Assembly: GCA_017458885.1 (NCBI GenBank)
Contig: JAFSZQ010000121.1
Span: forward strand, 1-10,555
Direction: 5' to 3'
Source of the DNA: Oscillospiraceae bacterium
Lineage (GTDB): Bacteria; Bacillota; Clostridia; Oscillospirales; Oscillospiraceae
DNA length: 10,555 nucleotides
Below are positions 1-7,140 of the stretch, in pieces (the first letter of the stretch is position 1; every line of letters begins with the position of its first letter). Under the pieces are notes generated by a model that saw only the letters and a program-made list of their open reading frames with translations, was not told where the DNA came from and ran no database searches. A program made the position numbers and the translations under genes.

Positions 1-1
1 G

Positions 2-139
2 GCGCGCGGCGCGGCGGCGCCCGCCGCGAGCGCGGACGGCGTGCCGGACGAGGTCAAGCTCGCGATTCTCGCGGCGCTGGCGCAGCAGCCCGGGTTCCGC
101 ATGGAGAGCGTCGAGCGCATCGACATCCGCAGGGTGTAA
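2..139 (+). CDS. 3' end of an unidentified protein gene (partial)
   Basis: An open frame enters from the left edge and ends at TAA 137-139, giving about 45 C-terminal residues: an Ala-rich low-complexity stretch, then DEVKLAILAALAQQPGF and a final ESVERIDIRRV. An Ala/Pro-rich linker followed by a short helix and a basic end is loosely like the tails of small membrane-decarboxylase (OadG-like) subunits, but this is only a resemblance and I do not assign a function. The frame is supported by its GC-rich third positions and by the intrinsic terminator that starts within the stop codon. The gene is separated from the downstream two-component operon by that terminator and by a new promoter. Confidence 0.6.
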   Translation, partial: ARGAAAPAASADGVPDEVKLAILAALAQQPGFRMESVERIDIRRV

Positions 140-175
140 AAAAGGGAGGACGGCACGAGCCGTTCTCCCTTTTTT
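138..175 (+). terminator. Rho-independent terminator after the partial gene
   Basis: A 17-bp stem (138-154 with 159-175, one G-T pair) closes an ACGA loop. The left arm begins with six A and the right arm ends with six T, so it can work on both strands. It starts within the stop codon of the upstream gene and isolates that gene from the downstream promoter. Confidence 0.9.
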
Positions 176-197
176 AACGGGATTTTAGCAGCGGATA

Positions 198-206
198 TGC
201 TATACT
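198..206 (+). promoter_or_regulatory. Extended -10 promoter of the sensor kinase operon
   Basis: TGC-TATACT fits a sigma-A extended -10 element (TGnTATAAT, one mismatch). No convincing -35 lies 17 bases upstream, which is usual for extended -10 promoters. The expected start near 213 gives a leader of about 29 bases holding AAGGAGGG at 228-235. Confidence 0.6.
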
Positions 207-241
207 GGACAGCGGGAAACGGAACGCAAGGAGGGCAGCCG

Positions 242-1297
242 ATGCGAAGGAACAAAACGCTCCCGCGCGCGCTGTGGGACGCGCTGCTGACGGCGGCGGT
301 GCTGAGCGCGGCGGTCGCGCTCTGCGCCGCGCTGGGGCGGTTTACCGAGGACGACGCCTACGTCGGGTTCCTGTTCGTGCTCGCGGTCGTGTTCGTCTCG
401 CGCTGGACGGAGGGGTATTTCTGGGGCATCTTCGCGTCGTTTTTCGGCGTGGTGTGCGTCAACTATGTGTTCACCTACCCCTACTGGGAGATCAACTTCA
501 CGATGACCGGCTACCCGCTGACGTTCGTGACGCTGCTCGCCGTGGCGCTGATGGTCAGCGCGATGACCACGCAGATCAAGCGGCAGGAGCGCCTGCGCCT
601 CGAGACCGAACGCGAGGCGATGCGCGCCGACCTGCTGCGCGCGATGTCGCACGACATCCGCACGCCGCTGACGTCCATCGTCGGCAACACGGCGGCGGTG
701 CTCGAGGATCAGGGCGCGCTCTCGGCGGAGCAGAAGCGCGCGCTGCTGCGCGACGTGAACGAGGACGCGCAGTGGCTCATCCGCATGGTGGAGAACATCC
801 TCTCCATCACGCGCATCCACGGCGGCGCGGACGCGCTCGCGACCGAGTATCAGGCGGCGGAGGAGATCCTGGGCGCGGCGGCGGTCAAGTTCGGCAAGCG
901 GTTTCCGGACGCGCGGGTCTCCGTCGAAGCGCCGGAGGAGGTGCTGCTCGTGCCGATGGACGCGACGCTCATCGAGCAGGTGATCCTGAACCTGCTCGAA
1001 AACGCGGTCATCCACGGCGGCGCGGCGCACATCCGCCTGCGCGTGGAGCGCGACGGGGAGAGCGCCCGCTTCACCGTCAGCGACGACGGGCGCGGCGTTG
1101 CGCCGGAGAAGCTCGCGACGCTGTTCGACGCGGCGGCGGCGCCGCGCGGCGGCTCCGACGGCAAGAAGAACATGGGCATCGGGCTTTCCGTCTGCCGCTC
1201 CGTCGTCAAGGCGCACGGCGGCGCGATGACCGCGGAGAACAGGGCGGACGGCGGCGCGCGCGTTTGCTTCACGCTTCCGCTGAAGGAGGAAAAATAG
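242..1297 (+). CDS. KdpD-like membrane sensor histidine kinase (DUF4118 + HisKA + HATPase), short form
   Basis: Sensor kinase of 351 residues that would autophosphorylate on His and pass phosphate to the adjacent regulator. I chose ATG 242 because AAGGAGGG (228-235) sits 6 bases upstream; an upstream in-frame ATG at 197 lies inside the promoter. About four membrane segments (residues 12-32, 42-54, 58-77, 91-109) fit the DUF4118 domain of KdpD. The dimerisation/phosphoacceptor region has SHDIRTPLTSIVGN with His137. The ATPase domain shows the N box (NLLENA, 250-255), G1 box (DDGRG, 281-285) and G2 box (MGIGLS, 311-316). The N-terminal KdpD sensor and UspA domains of the roughly 900-residue classical KdpD are absent, and there is no kdpABC nearby. 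Kinase-then-regulator order matches kdpDE. The signal sensed is unknown. Confidence 0.93.
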   Translation: MRRNKTLPRALWDALLTAAVLSAAVALCAALGRFTEDDAYVGFLFVLAVVFVSRWTEGYFWGIFASFFGVVCVNYVFTYPYWEINFTMTGYPLTFVTLLAVALMVSAMTTQIKRQERLRLETEREAMRADLLRAMSHDIRTPLTSIVGNTAAVLEDQGALSAEQKRALLRDVNEDAQWLIRMVENILSITRIHGGADALATEYQAAEEILGAAAVKFGKRFPDARVSVEAPEEVLLVPMDATLIEQVILNLLENAVIHGGAAHIRLRVERDGESARFTVSDDGRGVAPEKLATLFDAAAAPRGGSDGKKNMGIGLSVCRSVVKAHGGAMTAENRADGGARVCFTLPLKEEK

Positions 1298-1298
1298 C

Positions 1299-2009
1299 TT
1301 GAAATTGAAGGATAAAGTGCTTATCATAGAGGACGAACAGAGCATCAGCAACTTCATCTCGACCGTCCTGCGCGCCAACGGCTACGACACGCTCTCCGCC
1401 TCGGGCGGGGAGGAGGCGCTGTCGATGATCACGTCGCACTGCCCCGACCTCATCATCCTCGACCTGGGGCTGCCCGACATGGACGGGCTGGACATCCTGC
1501 GCGAGGTGCGCTCGTGGTCGAACCTGCCGGTCATCGTCGTCTCGGCGCGCACGCACGAGCGCGACAAGGTCGCGGCGCTCGACATGGGCGCGGACGACTA
1601 CGTCGAAAAGCCGTTCGGCACGAGCGAGCTGCTTGCCCGCATCCGCACGGCGATCCGCCACACGCGCACGCCGCTCGTGAACGGCGGCATCGCGCAGTCG
1701 GGCAAGTTCAGCGTCGGCGCGCTGACCGTCGACTACGACAAGCACCACGTCCTCGTGGACGGCGCGGACGCGCACCTGACGCTCAACGAGTTCAAGATCG
1801 TCGCCCTGCTCGGCAAATACGCGGGCAAGGTGCTGACCTACGACTATATGATCCGCGAGATCTGGGGCCCCAAAGCGAAGGCGGACAATCAGATCCTGCG
1901 CGTCAACATGGCGAACATCCGCCGCAAGATCGAGAAAAATCCCGCCGCGCCGGAGTACATCTTCACCGAGATCGGCGTGGGCTACCGGATGCGCGACGAG
2001 GACGGATAA
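1299..2009 (+). CDS. KdpE-like response regulator, OmpR/PhoB family
   Basis: Two-domain DNA-binding response regulator, 236 residues, the usual length for the family. The receiver domain (about 6-120) has the acidic pair Glu11/Asp12, phosphoacceptor Asp55 in LIILDLGLPDMDG, Ser82 in the switch strand and Lys104 in VEKPF. The C-terminal half (about 135-232) is a winged helix with the typical LTLNEFKIVALL and NIRRKIEKNP segments. The start is TTG 1299, one base after the kinase stop, with AAGGAGGA at 1283-1290, so the two are likely translationally coupled. It is closest in type to KdpE and probably controls its own operon and the downstream transporter/PII pair, but no target site is identifiable here. 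Confidence 0.93.
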   Translation: MKLKDKVLIIEDEQSISNFISTVLRANGYDTLSASGGEEALSMITSHCPDLIILDLGLPDMDGLDILREVRSWSNLPVIVVSARTHERDKVAALDMGADDYVEKPFGTSELLARIRTAIRHTRTPLVNGGIAQSGKFSVGALTVDYDKHHVLVDGADAHLTLNEFKIVALLGKYAGKVLTYDYMIREIWGPKAKADNQILRVNMANIRRKIEKNPAAPEYIFTEIGVGYRMRDEDG

Positions 2010-2021
2010 AGGAGCTTTCTT

Positions 2022-3557
2022 TTGTATCAGAACAAGCTGCGGGAAAAACTGGATGAGGCGCTTTCCGCCGTGCTGCCGATCATCACGATCGTTCTGCTGC
2101 TCTCGCTGACGATCGCGCCGATGACGAGCAGCGTGCTGCTGGCGTTCCTGCTCGGCGGCGTGCTGCTGGTGGCGGGGATGATGTTCTTCACCCTCGGCGC
2201 GGAGCTTGCCATGGAGCCGATGGGCGAGCAGGTGGGCAGCCGCATCACGAAGACGCGCAAGCTCTGGATCATCCTGCCGACGGGTTTCCTGCTCGGCGCG
2301 CTCATCACCGTGTCGGAGCCGGACTTGCAGGTCTTGGCGGGGCAGGTGCAGTCCATCCCGAACAACGCGCTGATCTTCTCCGTCGCCGGCGGCGTGGGGC
2401 TGTTCCTGACGCTGGCGCTGCTGCGCATCCTGCTGGGCGTGCGGCTGCGGACGCTGCTGCTCGCGTTCTACGCGGCGGTGCTCGCGCTCGCGCTCCTCGC
2501 GCCCGCGGATTTCCTCGCCGTCGCGTTCGACGCGGGCGGCGTCACGACGGGGCCGATGACCGTGCCGTTCATCCTCGCCTTCGGCGTGGGCATCTCCGCC
2601 ATCCGAAGCGACGGCAAGGCGCAGGGCGACAGCTTCGGTCTCATCGCGCTCTGCTCGGTGGGGCCCGTCCTCGCGGTGCTGGTCTTGAGCCTCGTCTTCC
2701 GCGCGGACGGCGCGGGTTATACCGCCGCCGTCGTGCCGGATTTCACCGATTCCGTCGAGCTGCGCGCGCTGTTCACCTCGGCGCTGCCGACGTACCTGCG
2801 CGAGATCGCGACGGCGCTGCTGCCGATCATGGCGTTTTTCGCGCTCTTTCAGGTCACGGGGCTGCACCTCGGCAAAAAGACGCTGCTGCGCATCGGCGTG
2901 GGGCTGGGGTATACCTACGTCGGGCTGGTGCTGTTCCTCACGGGCGTCAGCGTCGGCTTCATGCCCGCGGGCACGTTCCTCGGCAGGACGCTGGCGGGGG
3001 TTCCGTACCGCTGGATCGTCATTCCCGTCGGGATGCTCATCGGCTACTACATCGTCAAGGCGGAGCCGGCGGTCTATGTGCTGATGAAGCAGGTCGAGGA
3101 GCTCACGAGCGGCGCCATCACCGGCGCGGCGCTCCAGCGGAGCCTGTCCCTCGGCGTCGCCGTGTCCGTCGGTCTTGCGATGATCCGCGTGCTGACGGGC
3201 GTCTCCATCCTGTACTTCATCATCCCGGGCTACGCGCTCTCGCTGGCGCTGAGCTTTTTCGTGCCGGACCTCTTCACCGCCATCGCGTTCGACTCCGGCG
3301 GCGTCGCGTCCGGCCCCATGACGGCGACGTTCCTGCTGCCGCTCGCGACGGGCGCGTGCCTCGCCGTCGGTGGGAACGTGGTGACGGACGCCTTCGGCGT
3401 GGTCGCCATGGTCGCCATGACGCCGCTCGTCGCCATCCAGCTCCTCGGCGTCGTCTACCGCCTGCGCGCATCGCGCGGCACGGCGGCCGCCGCGGACACG
3501 GCGGACGTCGATGCAAGGATCGACTGGCTGGACGATTACGAGATCATCGCGCTGTAA
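2022..3557 (+). CDS. DUF1538-family polytopic membrane protein with two homologous halves (putative transporter)
   Basis: Integral membrane protein of 511 residues, start TTG 2022 with AAAGGAG at 2008-2014. The two halves are clearly duplicated: FDAGGVTTGPMTVPF (169-183) matches FDSGGVASGPMTATF (423-437), SEPDLQVLAGQV (98-109) matches AEPAVYVLMKQV (347-358), and DSFGLIAL (203-210) matches DAFGVVAM (456-463). This layout and the GGVxxGPMT signature are what I recognise as DUF1538. Inverted or tandem half-repeats with Gly-rich broken helices are typical of secondary transporters, but the substrate is unknown to me. The C-terminal tail (about 485-511) is polar and acidic, ending DWLDDYEIIAL, a possible docking site for the PII-like partner encoded 12 bases downstream. 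It probably belongs to the kinase/regulator operon, as only 12 bases separate it from the regulator. Family call firm, function inferred. Confidence 0.85.
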   Translation: MYQNKLREKLDEALSAVLPIITIVLLLSLTIAPMTSSVLLAFLLGGVLLVAGMMFFTLGAELAMEPMGEQVGSRITKTRKLWIILPTGFLLGALITVSEPDLQVLAGQVQSIPNNALIFSVAGGVGLFLTLALLRILLGVRLRTLLLAFYAAVLALALLAPADFLAVAFDAGGVTTGPMTVPFILAFGVGISAIRSDGKAQGDSFGLIALCSVGPVLAVLVLSLVFRADGAGYTAAVVPDFTDSVELRALFTSALPTYLREIATALLPIMAFFALFQVTGLHLGKKTLLRIGVGLGYTYVGLVLFLTGVSVGFMPAGTFLGRTLAGVPYRWIVIPVGMLIGYYIVKAEPAVYVLMKQVEELTSGAITGAALQRSLSLGVAVSVGLAMIRVLTGVSILYFIIPGYALSLALSFFVPDLFTAIAFDSGGVASGPMTATFLLPLATGACLAVGGNVVTDAFGVVAMVAMTPLVAIQLLGVVYRLRASRGTAAAADTADVDARIDWLDDYEIIAL

Positions 3558-3569
3558 GGGGGGAGAGCC

Positions 3570-4268
3570 TTGTCGGAACTGTATCTGCTCACGACCATCG
3601 CGGAGCGCAGGCTGCTGCCGCGGTTCGTGTCGCTCTATCAGGAGAAGGGCGTCGCGGCGGGGTTCATCACCCTCGGGCACGGCACCGCGTCGGGCGCGGG
3701 CTACTTCCTCGACCGGTCGGAGAAGGCGGTCTGCTTCTCGCTCGTGACGAGGGAGACGTGGAAGCAGGCGAAGCGCGCCCTGCGCCAGACCTTGCAGATC
3801 GACGTGCCGGGCGTGGGCGTCGCGTTTATCGTGCCGATGAGCAGCATCGGCGGGCGGCGCGAGCTGCAATTTTTGACCGACGGACAAAACTTTGAACGAG
3901 GGGAGGAGAGCACGATGCAGGGTACGGATCGCGAGCTGATCGTCATCATCAGCAACCAGGGCTACAACGAGCTGGTCATGGACGCGGCGCGCGAGGCGGG
4001 CGCCTACGGCGGCACCGTCGTCCACGCCCGCGGTACGGGCATGGAGCGCGCGGAAAAATTCCTCGGCATCTCGCTCGCCTCGGAGAAGGACATGACCTTC
4101 ATCGTCGTCAAGACCGCGCAGCGCGACGAGATCATGCAGTCCGTCATGTTCAAGGCGGGCATGGAGACGCCTGCGAAGGCGATCGCGTTCTCCCTGCCGG
4201 TGACGGACACGGCGGGCCTGCGCCTCGTCGATGAGGACGAGGACGACGCGCCGCCGGCGGAAGCGTAA
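3570..4268 (+). CDS. Tandem PII-like signalling protein (two PII domains in one chain)
   Basis: 232 residues, twice the usual 112 of a PII protein. Domain 1 (about 3-108) opens ELYLLTTIAERRLLPRFV and contains GFITLGHGTAS. Domain 2 (about 121-216) opens RELIVIISNQGYNEL and contains GGTVVHARGTGMERAEKFLG. The second half has the beta-alpha-beta order and the VVHARGTG turn of GlnB/PII-like proteins. The canonical T-loop with its modified Tyr is not evident, so uridylylation is unlikely. PII proteins bind nucleotides or small ligands and gate transporters or enzymes; the neighbour encoded 12 bases upstream is a DUF1538 membrane protein, its likely partner. Start TTG 3570 with AAGGGGGGAG upstream. 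A strong in-frame internal ribosome site precedes Met116. The tail (221-232) is very acidic. Family call firm, ligand unknown. Confidence 0.85.
   Translation: MSELYLLTTIAERRLLPRFVSLYQEKGVAAGFITLGHGTASGAGYFLDRSEKAVCFSLVTRETWKQAKRALRQTLQIDVPGVGVAFIVPMSSIGGRRELQFLTDGQNFERGEESTMQGTDRELIVIISNQGYNELVMDAAREAGAYGGTVVHARGTGMERAEKFLGISLASEKDMTFIVVKTAQRDEIMQSVMFKAGMETPAKAIAFSLPVTDTAGLRLVDEDEDDAPPAEA
3902..3917 (+). promoter_or_regulatory. Internal ribosome binding site and ATG at the PII domain boundary
   Basis: GGAGG at 3902-3906, within the purine run GGGGAGGAG (3900-3908), is followed after 8 bases by ATG 3915-3917, in frame as Met116 of the tandem PII protein. It lies exactly in the linker between the two domains. 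Initiation here would give a free second domain of 117 residues, the length of a normal PII protein. The site is seen; its use is inferred. Confidence 0.55.
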
Positions 4269-4300
4269 AAAAAGAGCGGCGCGAGCCGCTCTTTTTTTAC
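4265..4300 (+). terminator. Bidirectional terminator between the PII gene and arcC
   Basis: A perfect 16-bp stem (4265-4280 with 4285-4300) with loop GCGA, seven A on the left arm and seven T on the right. It overlaps the PII stop codon on the + strand and lies 1 base past the arcC stop on the - strand, so it can end both convergent transcripts. Confidence 0.93.
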
Positions 4301-4301
4301 G

Positions 4302-5243
4302 TCAATTCGTGGCGATGCGCGTGCCCGTGAGCCCCGCGATGCCGTCCTTCGCGCGCTCCAGCTTGGTGATGAGCGCCGTGCGCCCGCGCTCGGACTCCGC
4401 GAAGCGGATCGCCGCTTCGACCTTGGGGAGCATCGAGCCGGGGGCGAACTGCCCCTGCGCGATGTAGCGCCGCGCCTCGGCGGGCGTCAGCGTGTCCAGC
4501 CCGCGCTCGTCGCTCTTGCCGAAGTTGACCGCGACCTTCTCCACCGCGGTCAGGATCACGAACAGGTCGGCGTCGAGCTGCTCGGCAAGGCGCTCCGAGG
4601 CATAGTCCTTGTCGATGACGGCGGGTACGCCCTTGAGGTGGTACTTGCCCTCCCAGACGACGGGGATGCCGCCGCCGCCCGCGGCGATGACCGCGTGCCG
4701 TCCGTCCAGCAGCGCGCGGATGGTGTTGATCTCGACGATCTCCTTGGGCTTCGGGCTCGCGACGACCTGCCGCCAGCCGCGCCCCGCGTCCTCCGCCACG
4801 TCAACGCCCTTCTCGGCGGCGAGCTTCTTCGCCTCCGCCTCGGTCATGAACGCGCCGATGGGCTTCGAGGGGTGCTGGAACGCGGGGTCGTTCGGGTCGA
4901 CGACGACCTGCGTGAGCACGGTCGCAATGTGCATCCCCGTCTCGCGGCGGTCGAGCTCCTCGCCGATGAGGTTCTGCAGGTCGTAGCCGATGTAGCCCTG
5001 CGACATTGCGACGCACATCGAAAGGGGCATCATCTCGCGCGTCTCATCCTCGCGGCGGTACGCGGCAAAGGCGTTCTGGATCATGCCGACCTGCGGCCCG
5101 TTGCCGTGGGAGATGACCACCTCGTACCCTTCCTCGATGAGGTCGGCGATGGCTTTCGCCGTGATGTTGACGGCGTCCATCTGCTCGTGGAGGGTCTTGC
5201 CCAGCGCGTTGCCGCCGAGCGCGATGACGATCCTCTTTGTCAT
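4302..5243 (-). CDS. arcC: Carbamate kinase
   Basis: 313 residues, standard family length. It catalyses the reversible reaction carbamoyl phosphate + ADP to carbamate + ATP, normally the ATP-yielding last step of arginine, agmatine or purine-derived carbamoyl phosphate breakdown in the cytosol. Seen: IALGGNALG (7-15), SHGNGPQVGM (45-54), HPSKPIGAF (124-132, conserved Lys128), AAGGGGIPVV (187-196), AVIDKDYASERLA (208-220, conserved Lys212) and GSMLPKVEAA (269-278). I chose ATG 5243: GGAAGGAG on the - strand at 5255-5262 lies upstream of it, whereas an in-frame ATG at 5264 overlaps that site. There is no arcA, argF/ptcA or amino-acid antiporter in the window, so the carbamoyl phosphate source must be encoded elsewhere. 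It diverges from argS and converges with the PII gene. Confidence 0.96.
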   Translation of the reverse strand: MTKRIVIALGGNALGKTLHEQMDAVNITAKAIADLIEEGYEVVISHGNGPQVGMIQNAFAAYRREDETREMMPLSMCVAMSQGYIGYDLQNLIGEELDRRETGMHIATVLTQVVVDPNDPAFQHPSKPIGAFMTEAEAKKLAAEKGVDVAEDAGRGWRQVVASPKPKEIVEINTIRALLDGRHAVIAAGGGGIPVVWEGKYHLKGVPAVIDKDYASERLAEQLDADLFVILTAVEKVAVNFGKSDERGLDTLTPAEARRYIAQGQFAPGSMLPKVEAAIRFAESERGRTALITKLERAKDGIAGLTGTRIATN

Positions 5244-5292
5244 GGTACAAATTTCTCCTTCCATCCAAAAAATGATTTAGCTGCCATAACCA

Positions 5293-5321
5293 ATAATAAG
5301 ATGTTGCGCCTTTTTTTGCAA
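5293..5321 (-). promoter_or_regulatory. Promoter of arcC
   Basis: On the - strand, TTGCAA (5316-5321), a 17-base spacer and TATTAT (5293-5298). Both hexamers fit sigma-A with optimal spacing; the start would fall near 5286 and the leader would be about 43 bases. It overlaps the oppositely directed argS promoter. Confidence 0.65.
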
Positions 5322-5332
5322 TATGCTAAACT
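5304..5332 (+). promoter_or_regulatory. Promoter of argS
   Basis: TTGCGC (5304-5309), a 17-base spacer and TAAACT (5327-5332), with TGC directly before the -10 as an extended element. The expected start is near 5339, giving a leader of about 43 bases, too short for a full T-box antiterminator riboswitch. Eighteen bases are shared with the arcC promoter. Confidence 0.65.
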
Positions 5333-5381
5333 ATCAAAGATATTGTTCCATTCTTGGTCAAAAGAGCAGGAGTAACGCACG

Positions 5382-7109
5382 ATGAACATGATCCAGAACG
5401 CAAAAGACCAGCTCGCGGCGCTGACGCGCGAGGCGTATCGCGCCGCCGCGGCGGCGGGGGAGCTGCCCGAGGGCGTGGAGACGCCGGTCTCCGTGGAGAT
5501 CCCCAAGGACGCCGCCAACGGCGACTATACGACGACGTTTTGCCTCGCCGCGGCGAAGGCGATGAAAAAAAGCCCGCGCGAGGTCGCGCAGGCGATCGCC
5601 GCCCATATCGCGCTGGACGGCAGCTACTTCACGCTCGTCGAGATCGCGGGGCCGGGCTTCCTCAACTTCCGCCTCGGCGACAAGTGGTACGCCGACACGC
5701 TCGCCGCCGTCTCCCGCGAGGGCGCGGACTACGGGCGCGGCGACACCCTGCGCGGGAAAAAGTATATGGTGGAGTTCGTCTCCGCCAACCCCACGGGCCC
5801 TATGCACATGGGCAACGCGCGCGGCGGCGTCCTCGGCGACACGCTCGCGAGCGTGCTCGACTGGAACGGCGCGGACGTATGGCGCGAGTTTTATGTCAAC
5901 GACGCGGGCAACCAGATCGACAAGTTCGCCCGCAGCATCGAGGCGCGGTATCTCCAGCTCGTGCAGGGTGCGGACGCGGTTGAGTTCCCCGAGGACGGCT
6001 ACCACGGCGACGACATCCGGGAGCTGGCGGCGGCGTTCCGCATGGAGCATGGAGAAGATTATGTAAACTCCGACGAGGCGGAGCGCCGCGCGGTTTTGGC
6101 GCGCTTCGGGCTGGAGCGCAACCTGCCGAAGATGAAGAGCGACCTCGAGCGTTACGGCATCCGCTTTGACGAGTGGTTTTTCGAGTCCTCGCTGCACGGC
6201 AGCGGCTACGTCGCGGACACGGTCGCGGCGCTGACCGACGCGGGCCGGACGTACGAAAAGGACGGCGCGCTGTGGCTCAAGACCGCCGACATCATCCGCG
6301 AGAGCCTTGCCAAGGCGGGGAAGAACGCGGACAAGCTCGACCTCAAGGACGACGTGCTGCGCCGCGCGAACGGGTTTTACACCTACTTTGCCGCCGACAT
6401 CGCCTACCACCGCAACAAGCTCGCCGTGCGCGGCTTCGACAAGGTCATCGACGTCTGGGGCGCCGACCACCACGGGCACGTCGCGCGGCTCAAGGGCGCG
6501 CTCGACGCGCTGGGACTGGACGGCGCGGAGCGGCTGGACATCGTGTTGATGCAGCTCGTCAAGCTCGTGCGCGACGGCGAGGCGGTCAAGATGTCGAAGC
6601 GCACGGGCAAGACCATCTCGCTCGCCGACCTGCTCGACGAGATCCCCGTGGACGCCTGCCGCTGGTTCTTCAACACGAAGCCCGACACGCAGATGGAGTT
6701 CGACCTGGGGCTTGCCGTGCGCGAGGACAGCGAGAACCCCGTCTACTACGTCCAGTACGCCCACGCGCGCATTTGCAGCCTGCTCCGCACGCTCGCGGAG
6801 GAGGGCGTCTCCGCGCCGTCGGACGCCGACGTGTCGCTGCTCTCGCTCGAACAGGAGCGCGCGCTGGTCAAGGCGCTCGCGGCGTTCCCCGAAGAGCTGA
6901 AGACGGCGGCGCGGGACTACGACCCGAGCTACATCAACCGCTATCTGGTGGAGCTGGCGGGCACGTTCCACCGCTTCTACAACGCCTGCCGCATCCGCGG
7001 CGAGGCGGCGGACGTCGCCGCCGCGCGTCTCGCGCTCGCGGAGGCGACGCGCCAGGTGCTGCGCAACGGGCTGGGGATACTGGGCGTAAGCGCGCCGGAG
7101 AAGATGTGA
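5382..7109 (+). CDS. argS: Arginyl-tRNA synthetase
   Basis: Class I aminoacyl-tRNA synthetase of 575 residues, the usual size. It charges tRNA-Arg with arginine in an ATP-dependent reaction that, for this enzyme, needs the tRNA bound for amino-acid activation. The N-terminal ArgRS additional domain (about 1-115) is present. The HIGH signature reads HMGN (142-145) in SANPTGPMHMGNARGG, followed by the ArgRS-typical EFYVNDAGNQIDKFARS. The KMSKS loop reads KMSKRTGK from Lys403. The C-terminal DALR-type anticodon domain covers about 455-575 and ends NGLGILGVSAPEKM. The start is ATG 5382 with AGGAG at 5368-5372. It diverges from arcC, which also belongs to arginine-related metabolism. No strong terminator follows, so some transcripts may enter the MntA/HepT cassette. 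Confidence 0.97.
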   Translation: MNMIQNAKDQLAALTREAYRAAAAAGELPEGVETPVSVEIPKDAANGDYTTTFCLAAAKAMKKSPREVAQAIAAHIALDGSYFTLVEIAGPGFLNFRLGDKWYADTLAAVSREGADYGRGDTLRGKKYMVEFVSANPTGPMHMGNARGGVLGDTLASVLDWNGADVWREFYVNDAGNQIDKFARSIEARYLQLVQGADAVEFPEDGYHGDDIRELAAAFRMEHGEDYVNSDEAERRAVLARFGLERNLPKMKSDLERYGIRFDEWFFESSLHGSGYVADTVAALTDAGRTYEKDGALWLKTADIIRESLAKAGKNADKLDLKDDVLRRANGFYTYFAADIAYHRNKLAVRGFDKVIDVWGADHHGHVARLKGALDALGLDGAERLDIVLMQLVKLVRDGEAVKMSKRTGKTISLADLLDEIPVDACRWFFNTKPDTQMEFDLGLAVREDSENPVYYVQYAHARICSLLRTLAEEGVSAPSDADVSLLSLEQERALVKALAAFPEELKTAARDYDPSYINRYLVELAGTFHRFYNACRIRGEAADVAAARLALAEATRQVLRNGLGILGVSAPEKM

Positions 7110-7140
7110 GGGAGATGCGCCCTGCCGCCGTCGGTTTTTC

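Noticed and set aside
242..2009. Naming the pair kdpD/kdpE outright
   Set aside because: The kinase lacks the N-terminal KdpD and Usp domains and no kdpFABC genes are present, so potassium control is not supported.
1269..4025. 918-codon open frame on the - strand
   Set aside because: It is the antisense of the regulator, DUF1538 and PII genes. Its composition (Arg, His, Asp, Ala rich, no domains) is the usual shadow of GC-rich coding DNA, and no ribosome site precedes it.
5333..5381. T-box riboswitch in the argS leader
   Set aside because: The predicted leader is only about 43 bases, with no antiterminator, specifier stem or terminator hairpin.
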